64,000 bases of DNA from Pseudomonas sp. B33.4. Its GTDB lineage: Bacteria > Pseudomonadota > Gammaproteobacteria > Pseudomonadales > Pseudomonadaceae. Location of the stretch: contig NZ_CP140706.1 of assembly GCF_034555375.1 (NCBI RefSeq), forward strand, positions 5,741,001 to 5,805,000. The letters run 5' to 3'. Position numbers and translations under genes: made by a program. Shown here one piece after another: positions 56,064 to 64,000 of this stretch. Position 1 is the first letter of the stretch. Every line of letters begins with the position of its first letter. The notes under the pieces were generated by a model, which was given only the letters and a program-made list of their open reading frames with translations, was not told where the DNA came from and searched no databases.

Positions 56064-57683
56064 CTATTCCAGCAAAAGGTGACGGGCGAGCCCTTCGATG
56101 TAGGTTTCATCCTGGCCATTCGGGTGTGCTTCAAAGGCCAGGTGCAGATATTCGTGGGTCAGGTCGAGGCGATCCTGGAGGGTCAGCACGCCGCGCACGT
56201 AGATACGTTGGCGTTCACGGTCGACGAAGGGCCGGCCGAAGGCGAGTTTGCACACGGCGAATGTGCTGACTTCGTTGTAGCCGGTTTCGCTCTCCAGCGT
56301 CGGGCGCCAGCCGCGTCGCTGTTTCAGCAGCCAGTCTTGGGCGGCGGGCAGCGCTTCGCAGGAAGCGACCGGGTTGTCCCAACGGCTGAGGCTGGCGCGC
56401 GGATAGGCGTGCAGCAGAATGGCGTCGTAACGTTGACCGGCGTTGGCTTGCTCGACGGCTTGTTGCCAGGCGAGTTTGTCGGGGCCGGGTTGATCGGAGT
56501 GATAGGTGACGGTGCTGCCGGCCAGCACAAGGTCCGCCGTCCACGCCGCGATGCTGCGTGATTCCATCGAAGCTGGCCGTGGTGCAACGCGCTGGCGATT
56601 GCTGCTGTCATCGATGCTCAGGCAGTCGCCGTTGCGTGTGGCGTTTTGCAGCAGATAAGTGCGAATCGCCACGGCGAGGGCTTTGGCTGCTTCGGCAGGT
56701 TCCGGTTTGGCTTCGCGCTCCAGTACGCGGGCGACGTACTCTTCGCGATCAAGCCTTGCGACGAGTTTTTCGTTGAGCAGAAACAGTTCGCCATCGCTGT
56801 GGATATCCAGCGCGTTGCCATTGGCGAATTCGACGCGGTAGTCGCCCTGCAACGGGCCGGATGTCGCGAGGCGATCACCCGCTAACACCTTCGAAACTGG
56901 GTACTTCGAAAACAGGCTGACTTCGACACAACGCCCCGCCTCTGCCGGCCAGGCTGCCGGCAACACGGTCGCCAATGCTTGGCCGTAATGGCGCAAGACC
57001 ATCTGACTGGTGCCACGCCCGCCAGCCCAGAGCGGCGAGCCGTCCGCCGTCCAACCGGCGAAACCACCCTGCCGCGATTGCGGGTCCTGATCGCCGAGCC
57101 AGCTCCAGGTTTTCACCCGCAGGCGCCCGCCCAGCTCGCCGACGACATTGCCATCCGCCGCATTCAGCACCACATCGAGCAACACCCGCCGCGCCTGATC
57201 CTGTGCCGGCAACGAGGCCAGGACCTTCAGCAGTTCAACCACGGAAACCCGTTGAGCCGGTTGCACCGACGGCAAATCCAGCAACCACGACGGCGCTTGC
57301 CGCGCCTGCCAATAGTTTCGCCAATCCGCCGCTGCAATACCCAGCCGCGCAGGTTCGAAATACAACCCGCAGGATTTCACCAGCGCCTGATCCCGCTCGA
57401 TCCTGCCGCCCGCCGAGCAGCAATAAACCTCATCCTTCGACTGCCCGCGACATTCATACGCCGGCTCGCGAGCGCCGGTATCAACCAGCCACGCGTAGAC
57501 AAACAATTTCCACAGACTGCCAAGCGGCGTATCCAGCGATGACGGCAGCGGTTCACGCTTGATCAGTTGTGTCTGACTCAACGACAACAACTCGCCCTTG
57601 TACGCCACGCGCAGCGGCTCATCCTGCGCCGTCGCCAGCGCAGGTATCACACACATCAGCAGCCACAGCAGCGGCCGGGTCAT
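56064..57683 (-). CDS. yfaQ: DUF2300 periplasmic protein YfaQ, macroglobulin operon
   Basis: A 539-residue exported protein with a signal peptide (MTRPLLWLLMCVIPALATA). The N-terminal half (SSLDTPLGSLWKLFVYAWLVD, then Cys-rich YECRGQSKDEVYCCSAGGR) resembles a degenerate penicillin-binding-like fold. The middle (EEYVARVLEREAKPEPAEAAKALAVAIRTYLLQNA) resembles SpoIID. A C-terminal HEYLHLAF suggests a possible metal site. It is co-transcribed with yfaS, one base downstream. Function unproven. It corresponds in order to magE of P. aeruginosa. Confidence 0.9.
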   Translation of the reverse strand: MTRPLLWLLMCVIPALATAQDEPLRVAYKGELLSLSQTQLIKREPLPSSLDTPLGSLWKLFVYAWLVDTGAREPAYECRGQSKDEVYCCSAGGRIERDQALVKSCGLYFEPARLGIAAADWRNYWQARQAPSWLLDLPSVQPAQRVSVVELLKVLASLPAQDQARRVLLDVVLNAADGNVVGELGGRLRVKTWSWLGDQDPQSRQGGFAGWTADGSPLWAGGRGTSQMVLRHYGQALATVLPAAWPAEAGRCVEVSLFSKYPVSKVLAGDRLATSGPLQGDYRVEFANGNALDIHSDGELFLLNEKLVARLDREEYVARVLEREAKPEPAEAAKALAVAIRTYLLQNATRNGDCLSIDDSSNRQRVAPRPASMESRSIAAWTADLVLAGSTVTYHSDQPGPDKLAWQQAVEQANAGQRYDAILLHAYPRASLSRWDNPVASCEALPAAQDWLLKQRRGWRPTLESETGYNEVSTFAVCKLAFGRPFVDRERQRIYVRGVLTLQDRLDLTHEYLHLAFEAHPNGQDETYIEGLARHLLLE

Positions 57684-57684
57684 A

Positions 57685-60600
57685 TCAGTTGACCGTGACC
57701 TGACCGAGGGCGGCTTTCACTTCCTGGGCCTGATGTTGCGGCGCGTACACCTGAGTGAAACGCACCGGCGGCAGGTTGAACTGGCCCTTCTGCGAGAATC
57801 GCACCAGATGGCGCAGACGCAACTCGCCGCTCAGCGCATCCACCGGCACGGCGTAAGCCAGTTGCCCCGGTTCGAAGCGCGCCTTCTCCAGCGCAGTCGG
57901 TTCGGTGCCGTCCTTGCCCTGCAACTTGATGCCCCAAGTGGTGCGCTCGACATCGGCGCCCGGTGGCAGCGGCACTTCGAGCATGCCGTAGCGCAGCGGT
58001 TTCGGCGCTTTGCTGGTGAGGATCACTTCGTCCAGATACAGGCTGTCGCTGGACAACGGCTTGGTCCCGACCGGCTCCAGTTTGAAGGTGAACGCTTCAT
58101 CGCCCGGCACCAGTCGCGACAGGCGACGGGTGATGGTCACGGCCATCGGATCGACCGCAGGTTGTTGGGTCTGGAAACTCAATGCCGCGCGCAGCGGACG
58201 CTCTTGCGTGCCGGACACTGTCAGCACGCTTGGCACGGGCGTGGCGCCCTGCCAAGTCCAGAACATCTCACCGGTTGCACTGTAGTTCTTCTTCCAGCCT
58301 TCACCCGGTGTCAGAGCGATGGTCGGCGATGCCTGGGCGATGCTGCGTTGCAACCAGGTCAGCGCCAGCGCACGTTCGAGGGTCGATTGCTGCGGCAACA
58401 GTCGTTGCAACAGCGCTTGCGCACGTGCCTGATCGAACGGTTGCAACGACAGGTTCAGCGCTTCGGCAAACGGCTGCGAGCTGACCGAAAGACGCTGTTG
58501 TGCAGCAGCCAACTGACGATTGAACGCGTCCGGCAAGGCGACTTTCGACTGCGTGGCCAAAGAGGCGGTCAACGCCCGTGCCGCTGCCAGACCGAGCGCC
58601 GAATCCGGATCGCTCATCACCAGACTGTCTTCGCCATCGTCCATCAGGGTTTCGGCGTTACCTTCACCGGCCTTGGCCAGATCCTCCATCAACCCGCTGA
58701 GCAAGGTGTTCACTGGCAAATGCATCTGCTTGGCAAACGACAGAATCAGCGCCCGCTGCAGCAATGGCGTGTTCGGCGCTTGCTTGGCGTACACCTCCAG
58801 CACCCGCTGCCAATGCTCCGGCGGCAAGGTCAGCTCCAGCACTTGGCTGGCATTCCAGTCGGCGTAGTAGGCGTAAGCAGTGAGGAACGCATCCGGCTCA
58901 CCGTCATAACCCCACCAGGTGAAGCTTGCCGATGGCCCGGCCATTTGCACCAGACGCAGCCGGCTGTTCTGCATGATCAGACGCAAGCGATCACGAATCT
59001 GCGGATTCGATGCCAGCGATGGATAGGCAATGCTTAACGGCAGCAAACGGCTGGCAGTCTGCTCGACGCCGCCATACGGATAGCTGAGCAGATCGTCGAG
59101 GGCCGAGCGGAACAACGCTTGCGGACTGTCATCCAGACGCAGGCGAATATCCGTGGCATCCGCCGGCAGACTCAGAGGCGTGTCACCACTGGCAACGTCG
59201 AGGCTTTGCGTCTGCGTCACTTGCCAGCCGTCACCGGTCGCACTCAGGCGCACGGCGAGCGAGTCGGCGGTTTTGCCGTCCTGCACCAACTCCGCCGTCC
59301 ACTCGCCGGAAGCCAGGGCGAACGCCGGCAGCGGCAGGTAGTTGATGCCGTTGTTAAGGGTCACCGGCAGGCGTTGTTCGGCGCCCGCGTAGTGCGTGAC
59401 GAGTTCTGCCTTGACCGGTTTCTCGGCTTGGCTGAAGGCGAACACGCCGAGTTGCGGCTGATCGCCCTTGCGGAATTTGCTCGGCCCGCTCCACTTCAGA
59501 TACAGCGGTTTTTCCGAAAGGACGAACTGCTTCTTCTGCCCGACCTGACCGTCATCGGTGATCGCACGGGCAGTGATGCGCCAGCGGGTCAGCGAGTCCG
59601 GCATCTTGAAGGTAAAGCGGGTTTTGCCGTCAGCACCGGTCAACAACTCCGGCTGCCACGCGGCGGTGTCGACGTCTTCACGACGCGGCCGCTCCAGCAC
59701 TTTCACCCCACGCTCGCTGCGGTTGGCTTTGCCCGGCGCGCCGGGGCTACCCGGCAATGCGACGTCGTAGCTGATGAACGACAGGCTGGCACTGGTGCGC
59801 ACGTTGTTGCGGCGCGGGTGATAGAAGAACTGATCGATGGTCGGCGCGACTTCCGGTTGCAGCGCGTAGACCATTTCATCGACAACACTGACGGTCAGAT
59901 GCGCCGGAACCGCTTTGCCGGCGAACTGCGTGGTCAGGTCAACCGTGACCGTGTCGCCCGGCAGATAAACCTGTTTGTCAGTGCTGATCGCCACGTCGAT
60001 TTGCGGCGCGATCACTTTGATCCCGGCGTTCTGGAAACTGTACTGACCGCCCTTGGTGTAGAGCACGGAGAAGGTCAGGTTCGGCGCGAAGTTATCCTTC
60101 ACCGGGATGCGCGCGCGGTATTGGGTGTCGCTGAGCTTTTCCAGTTTCAACCAGTCGCCGCCCTTGGCCAGCAGCGCGGTGGCTTCGACCTTGTCGCGTT
60201 CCAGCGACAGCAACGCATCGCTGACCGGCTCAGGGAAAGTGATCAGCGCCAGCGCTTCATCGCCGGCCTTGTACTCAGGCTTGTCGAGGACGATTTCCAC
60301 GGTGCCCGGCACCGCTTTTACGCCATCGCCAGTGACCGCATGCCCGGTAGCACCGAGAACGCGACCGTGTTGATCTTTCAGGGTCAGGTTGTAGGTACCT
60401 GGCCGTTCGAAAGCCAGACTGAAGCCTTTATCCGTCGCGGCAAGTTTGCCTTCACCGGTGCTCTGGTCTTCCAGACGCACCCAGCCATACGTGCTCGGCG
60501 TCACTGCTTTGCTTTGCTCGCTGCCGCCCTCGTTGGCGTAGCTGAACGCAACTTTATCGCCGACCGCGCTGAAGCGTTGCGGCGCGCTCAAGCGGAAGCT

Positions 60601-62259
60601 TGCGGCGCCACGGTCAATCAGGATTTCCTTGGTGGTCTTGACCCGATACGCCGCGCCATCGCTGGCAAACACGGTGAGCATGTAGCGGCTCGGTTTGTCG
60701 GCGGCCGGCAGGTCGAGGCTCGCGTTGCCCTTGCTGTCGGTGGTCAGTTCTGTGCTGGTCAGTTCCACCGGGAATTGCCCGAGGTATTGCAGTTCGTTGT
60801 CGACCATCGACAGTTGCTGGGCACGCAGGCTCAGGGTCAGTTTGGCGTTGGCCACCGGTTTGCCGTCCGGGTAGAGCAACACCAGACTGCCTTTGACCGG
60901 TTCGCCGGTGCGGTAATCCTGCTTGGCCAGATTCAGCGAAATTTCGAAGTGCGGCTTGATGTATTCCGCCACACGGAAGGCGCTGCTGTAGGCCTGTTCC
61001 TTGTAGTTGAAACGAATCTCGTAACCGCCCGCCACCGCGTTGTCCGGCAACTGGAAGCGGCCTTGAGTACCGGCCTTCGAATCGAGCTTCAAATCGAGGT
61101 GCTGCAACTCGGTGCCGGTGGCATCGAGCACGCTGACCGTGACATCTGCAGCGCCCGGCAACACCGAGTCCCGCGCATTCTTGAATTCGCGACCGACGAT
61201 TTTCAGCGACACCCAATCACCCGGGCGATACAGCGGCCGGTCGGTGAAGGCATACAGTTTGGTGTCGTAGATTTCGCTGTCGTAGTAGAAGTTTTCCGAG
61301 ACGAACACCCCGCCCTCTTCGTCCTCGCCGATGACGAACGAACGCTCCGGGCTAACGTGTTTCAGGCGCAGCAAACCATCGGTATCGGTGGCGCCGCTGC
61401 TCATCACGCCGAGGCCGTCAGTCCACAGCACATTGACCTTCGGCACCGAACTGCCTTCGTGTTTGCGCGCCGCCCAGACCAGCAATTCATCACCGGCAAT
61501 CTTGCTCACTGCCACCGTGTTGGAGACGAAGACCATGGTGGTCGCACGGTATTTACCGATCAGCGCTTCAACCAGATACAGACCCGGTTTCAGATTGCCC
61601 AGCGGGATGTAAACGTTACCCGGCGCGACACTGACGAAATCGCTCGAAGACCCGGCCAGATTGACCCCGGTCGGCGGCTGAATCGGCTTGGCCTGCCACA
61701 ATGGATAACGGAACTGACTGACCACCGGCAGACCCGGGATCAGCGCAAATTGCGGCTGTGCGTCGTACGGCGTCGGCGCGGCAATGGCGTTACCCATCTT
61801 CAGCTCCGGCACTTCCTCGGTGACCTGTTTGCGTGACTCATAAGAGAACGCGCGCTGCATCACCCGACGGGATTTGCGGTACCAGTTGTCCCACAGATAC
61901 GCGAGGGTGTTGGACAGTCCTTCGCCCTTGAACTGGCCGTCGCTGACCACCCGATGCAGGTTCTTCTGACGCTTGAGGAAGTCCAGCGGCTTGTCGATGC
62001 GATACACACGAATGTCGGCGCCACCGTACGGTTCCATGCGGAAACGGCGGTAATCACGACCCGGCGCTTCGAGGCGCACCATCGCCTGTTCGTCGGCAGC
62101 GAAGCTGCTATCGGCCAGCAGGAAAAAGCTTTCGCCCGAGACCGGCGTGTAGTTGCTCGGCTCGACCGAATCTTCAGCGTTGACGGTGGCCAGTGGCAGC
62201 AACAACGCCAGCAGCAAAGGAATTCGGGAACAGAGTCGCAACATGCGGGCACCGGTCAT
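57685..62259 (-). CDS. magD: Bacterial alpha-2-macroglobulin, YfaS/MagD type (no thioester)
   Basis: A 1524-residue periplasmic protein with a signal peptide ([14 protein letters not shown]). The start is the ATG that overlaps the yfaT stop (ATGA). It shows macroglobulin MG domains ([29 protein letters not shown] A2M signature), a bait region and a C-terminal alpha-helical TED-like domain. The thioester CXEQ is replaced by GVEQ at 1064-1067, so covalent trapping is not possible, as in E. coli YfaS and P. aeruginosa MagD. It probably protects the periplasm or envelope from proteases with its operon partners. The antisense open frame of 905 residues is a shadow. Confidence 0.95.
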   Translation of the reverse strand: MTGARMLRLCSRIPLLLALLLPLATVNAEDSVEPSNYTPVSGESFFLLADSSFAADEQAMVRLEAPGRDYRRFRMEPYGGADIRVYRIDKPLDFLKRQKNLHRVVSDGQFKGEGLSNTLAYLWDNWYRKSRRVMQRAFSYESRKQVTEEVPELKMGNAIAAPTPYDAQPQFALIPGLPVVSQFRYPLWQAKPIQPPTGVNLAGSSSDFVSVAPGNVYIPLGNLKPGLYLVEALIGKYRATTMVFVSNTVAVSKIAGDELLVWAARKHEGSSVPKVNVLWTDGLGVMSSGATDTDGLLRLKHVSPERSFVIGEDEEGGVFVSENFYYDSEIYDTKLYAFTDRPLYRPGDWVSLKIVGREFKNARDSVLPGAADVTVSVLDATGTELQHLDLKLDSKAGTQGRFQLPDNAVAGGYEIRFNYKEQAYSSAFRVAEYIKPHFEISLNLAKQDYRTGEPVKGSLVLLYPDGKPVANAKLTLSLRAQQLSMVDNELQYLGQFPVELTSTELTTDSKGNASLDLPAADKPSRYMLTVFASDGAAYRVKTTKEILIDRGAASFRLSAPQRFSAVGDKVAFSYANEGGSEQSKAVTPSTYGWVRLEDQSTGEGKLAATDKGFSLAFERPGTYNLTLKDQHGRVLGATGHAVTGDGVKAVPGTVEIVLDKPEYKAGDEALALITFPEPVSDALLSLERDKVEATALLAKGGDWLKLEKLSDTQYRARIPVKDNFAPNLTFSVLYTKGGQYSFQNAGIKVIAPQIDVAISTDKQVYLPGDTVTVDLTTQFAGKAVPAHLTVSVVDEMVYALQPEVAPTIDQFFYHPRRNNVRTSASLSFISYDVALPGSPGAPGKANRSERGVKVLERPRREDVDTAAWQPELLTGADGKTRFTFKMPDSLTRWRITARAITDDGQVGQKKQFVLSEKPLYLKWSGPSKFRKGDQPQLGVFAFSQAEKPVKAELVTHYAGAEQRLPVTLNNGINYLPLPAFALASGEWTAELVQDGKTADSLAVRLSATGDGWQVTQTQSLDVASGDTPLSLPADATDIRLRLDDSPQALFRSALDDLLSYPYGGVEQTASRLLPLSIAYPSLASNPQIRDRLRLIMQNSRLRLVQMAGPSASFTWWGYDGEPDAFLTAYAYYADWNASQVLELTLPPEHWQRVLEVYAKQAPNTPLLQRALILSFAKQMHLPVNTLLSGLMEDLAKAGEGNAETLMDDGEDSLVMSDPDSALGLAAARALTASLATQSKVALPDAFNRQLAAAQQRLSVSSQPFAEALNLSLQPFDQARAQALLQRLLPQQSTLERALALTWLQRSIAQASPTIALTPGEGWKKNYSATGEMFWTWQGATPVPSVLTVSGTQERPLRAALSFQTQQPAVDPMAVTITRRLSRLVPGDEAFTFKLEPVGTKPLSSDSLYLDEVILTSKAPKPLRYGMLEVPLPPGADVERTTWGIKLQGKDGTEPTALEKARFEPGQLAYAVPVDALSGELRLRHLVRFSQKGQFNLPPVRFTQVYAPQHQAQEVKAALGQVTVN

Positions 62260-62894
62260 TGGGAGAGAAAGTTCAGTCGATAGACGCCGATGAAGTTGGG
62301 GTTGGCTGCGTCGGGTATCCATCGGGTGTCCTTCCATGTCATGAGTTGCTGCAGGCTTGCCGAACGCATGCCGTTGTCAGTCGGGGTGGTGGTGCCGGTG
62401 TGATAGGCGATGTAGCGGCCCATCCAGATCATCAGGTGCTGGTCGTCGCCCTGATCGAAAAACATCAAGTCCCCTGGCCGCGCCTGCGACACGTCGCGGC
62501 TGACCAGATGGCTGTTGAACTGAATCAGTTTGATCGCGTTGACGTACGGCCCGACCTTGCCGCCACCCTGCTGCCATTGCTGGGCGAGCTTGCGCTGCTC
62601 ATCGGTCAGCGACAGCTCCGGCGGCAGATAACGATTGGACAGGCCATTGCTGCGCAGCCATTTGTCGTCGTGGACTTTCAGCGCTTCGTTGGCGGCGAAA
62701 CGCACCAACCCGGCGCAATCCTGCTGATACCAGCGCGGGCTCGGGCCTTGGCTCAGTTGCTCTTGGGCAATACGCACGAACCAGGCGCGAAACACCTGGG
62801 ACTGCGCCGGATCCAGTGCCGGCGCTTCGACGGCGCGGGCGCCCGCGCTGAGTAACAGCGCGAGCAGGCCGAGGCTGCGGATCAGTGTCGTCAC
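62256..62894 (-). CDS. yfaT: DUF1175 protein YfaT, macroglobulin operon
   Basis: A 212-residue exported protein. The chosen GTG overlaps the yfaA stop (GTGA), consistent with the coupling seen at every junction of this operon; ATG at 62906 is the alternative. The signal is hydrophobic ([12 protein letters not shown]). The mature part has [16 protein letters not shown] and [23 protein letters not shown], the pattern of an NlpC/P60-like Cys-His papain fold with Cys in QDCAGL and His in DDQHLM. This suggests a cysteine hydrolase or remnant (inference). Confidence 0.9.
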   Translation of the reverse strand: MTTLIRSLGLLALLLSAGARAVEAPALDPAQSQVFRAWFVRIAQEQLSQGPSPRWYQQDCAGLVRFAANEALKVHDDKWLRSNGLSNRYLPPELSLTDEQRKLAQQWQQGGGKVGPYVNAIKLIQFNSHLVSRDVSQARPGDLMFFDQGDDQHLMIWMGRYIAYHTGTTTPTDNGMRSASLQQLMTWKDTRWIPDAANPNFIGVYRLNFLSQ

Positions 62895-64000
62895 AGCGCT
62901 TTCCATTCCAGCGGCAACCACTGCCAGTGGCCGTCAGGCTCGCTGCCTTCGGGCAAGGTCAGGGCATATTTGCCGTAGCCACCGAGGGTGCGCAGTTTCG
63001 GAATCAGGTAGGTTTGCGCGGCGTTGTAAAACACCGGTTCCATGTCCTGCGGCAGGCTGTCGAGGGTTTCCTGCTGCATCAGTTGCGCCATCGAATCCGG
63101 GCCGAAGTAGATCGGCATCAGCACATCTTTGGGCAGCACGTCGGCCATTGGCGGGAAACGTTTGTCGAGGGTGCCGAGGGCCTTGTCGACCAGTTTGTCA
63201 TCGAGGGAAAACAACAGCGTCGAGCCGTGACGGGCGAGGCTGACTTTCATGAACGCCTTGCCGGAAATCGCGTCCGGGTTCTCGGCAGTCTTCGCCGCAT
63301 ACGGGCCGAAATTGGAACTGACCTGACGCTGCCAGACGTGACTCTGGCCTTCCTGCTTCTCGACCACCGGGAAGACGTTTTCGTCGACGTTGGCCTCGAA
63401 CGCACCGACCATCGAGCCAAACAGCTTGCCGAGGTCGCCATCGAGCTTGCTGCTGTCCTCGTCTTTCAGGCTGGCCACCAGCAACGGCGTGTACAAACGC
63501 GAATCGGCATACCAACACAGACCAGCCGCGCCAGCCACATGCTCGGTAAGGGTTTGCGCCACAGCTTCTTCAGCGCCGAGTTTTACCAGTAGTGGTTTTT
63601 GCGGTTCGGCAGCGACCGGCAAGGTTACACAGGCACTGGCACCCAGTGGCATCGCTTGCCAGACCGGTTTGAAATCGAAGTCGGGCTGGTTTTCCAGCTC
63701 GTCCATGGCCAGGTAGCTGTGCCAGCCCTTGTCGTCCATATCGAAGCGCAGCCCGGCGAAGTTCGGGATGAAGCGCTGATACCCCATGGCGAGGACGCTG
63801 GAATTGACCGACAGACGCTGTTTGGTTTCCGGGGTTTTCGCCGGCAGGCCGAACGCTTCGGGGAACAGTTTTTCGCCATTGAGCAACGCCGCCAGCGCCT
63901 GTGGCGAGACGTGCCCCGACTCTTCGGAGACGCCACTTTCAGGGTCGTAATACTTGGCCGGGTTCGACAGCACCACCAGTTTGTCGCCGTGGGAAGCGAA
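62891..64000 (-). CDS. yfaA: DUF2138 protein YfaA, macroglobulin operon (partial, start outside window)
   Basis: The frame stays open to the right edge, so the N-terminus is missing. About 370 residues are present, including DVENVF-like and [12 protein letters not shown] blocks, [22 protein letters not shown] and [20 protein letters not shown], typical of DUF2138. It corresponds to the first conserved gene of the yfaA-T-S-Q-P cluster, equivalent in position to magB in P. aeruginosa. A DUF3491 or transmembrane part, if any, would be upstream. The family call is firm; function is unknown. Confidence 0.88.
   Translation of the reverse strand, partial: FASHGDKLVVLSNPAKYYDPESGVSEESGHVSPQALAALLNGEKLFPEAFGLPAKTPETKQRLSVNSSVLAMGYQRFIPNFAGLRFDMDDKGWHSYLAMDELENQPDFDFKPVWQAMPLGASACVTLPVAAEPQKPLLVKLGAEEAVAQTLTEHVAGAAGLCWYADSRLYTPLLVASLKDEDSSKLDGDLGKLFGSMVGAFEANVDENVFPVVEKQEGQSHVWQRQVSSNFGPYAAKTAENPDAISGKAFMKVSLARHGSTLLFSLDDKLVDKALGTLDKRFPPMADVLPKDVLMPIYFGPDSMAQLMQQETLDSLPQDMEPVFYNAAQTYLIPKLRTLGGYGKYALTLPEGSEPDGHWQWLPLEWKAL

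Noticed and set aside
59119..61836. 905-codon open frame antisense to the macroglobulin gene
   Set aside because: Arg/His/Gln-rich shadow of yfaS/magD; the sense frame has clear domains and signal peptide.

Overview
This window looks like a chromosome segment of a Pseudomonas of the P. fluorescens group. Three things point there: a G+C-rich base composition, two abundant Pseudomonas-type REP/REPIN palindrome families between genes, and a gene order that, as I recall it, follows the P. aeruginosa series from lnt/leuS through rodA, proA, mpl and eutBC to ppa. No database was available, so family names come from motifs and remembered homologues.

Region by region. (1) 0-21.6 kb is core housekeeping: the tail of lnt, a YdcF-like protein, leuS-lptE-holA, arfA (too short for most ORF callers and carrying its own coding-sequence hairpin), a lipoprotein lytic transglycosylase and ldcA. 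It continues with lipA-lipB-ybeD-dacA, then a cell-shape and peptidoglycan block (rlpA, mltB, rodA, mrdA) running into rlmH-rsfS-nadD-proA and a divergent 3-methyladenine glycosylase. rlpA carries a frameshift at a 10-base homopolymer. (2) 21.7-31 kb: a DedA-PAP2 fusion is followed by an AT-rich gap and a three-gene toxin-like locus. The locus holds a large protein with a glycine-rich hydrophobic (TcdA/TcdB pore-forming-like) segment and RTX-like repeats. It is flanked by two paralogous proteins whose C-terminal halves carry cholera/pertussis-type ADP-ribosyltransferase signatures. This is the most novel content of the window. (3) 31-38.2 kb: a LON-domain protein, a CidA/LrgA-LrgB pair, a MaoC-like hydratase, a MORN-repeat lipoprotein with a C13/caspase-like peptidase domain, an NAD(P)-binding protein, ubiX and mpl. 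(4) 38.4-46.2 kb is the ethanolamine catabolic locus: the sigma-54 activator eatR, divergent from exaC-eutP-eutB-eutC, with a near-perfect -24/-12 promoter. (5) 46.3-49.2 kb: a GNAT protein, DedA, MtfA-like peptidase and ppa. (6) 49.3-55.2 kb is accessory: a LexA/CI-like S24 repressor, an Mrr-type restriction enzyme, a DarG antitoxin preceded by what looks like only the last codons of darT, a diguanylate cyclase and two small exported proteins. (7) 55.2-64 kb: the bacterial alpha-2-macroglobulin operon (yfaA-yfaT-yfaS-yfaQ-yfaP, the mag type of P. aeruginosa), running off the right edge.

How the genes work together. The left third builds and remodels the envelope and supplies lipoate, NAD and proline. 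The ethanolamine genes form one regulated pathway: uptake, lyase, then acetaldehyde oxidation. The toxin locus has the parts expected of an exported A-type enzyme plus membrane-penetration system, but no immunity or secretion gene sits beside it, which suggests an action on non-self, possibly eukaryotic, cells (inference). No rRNA, tRNA, insertion sequence or CRISPR array was seen.
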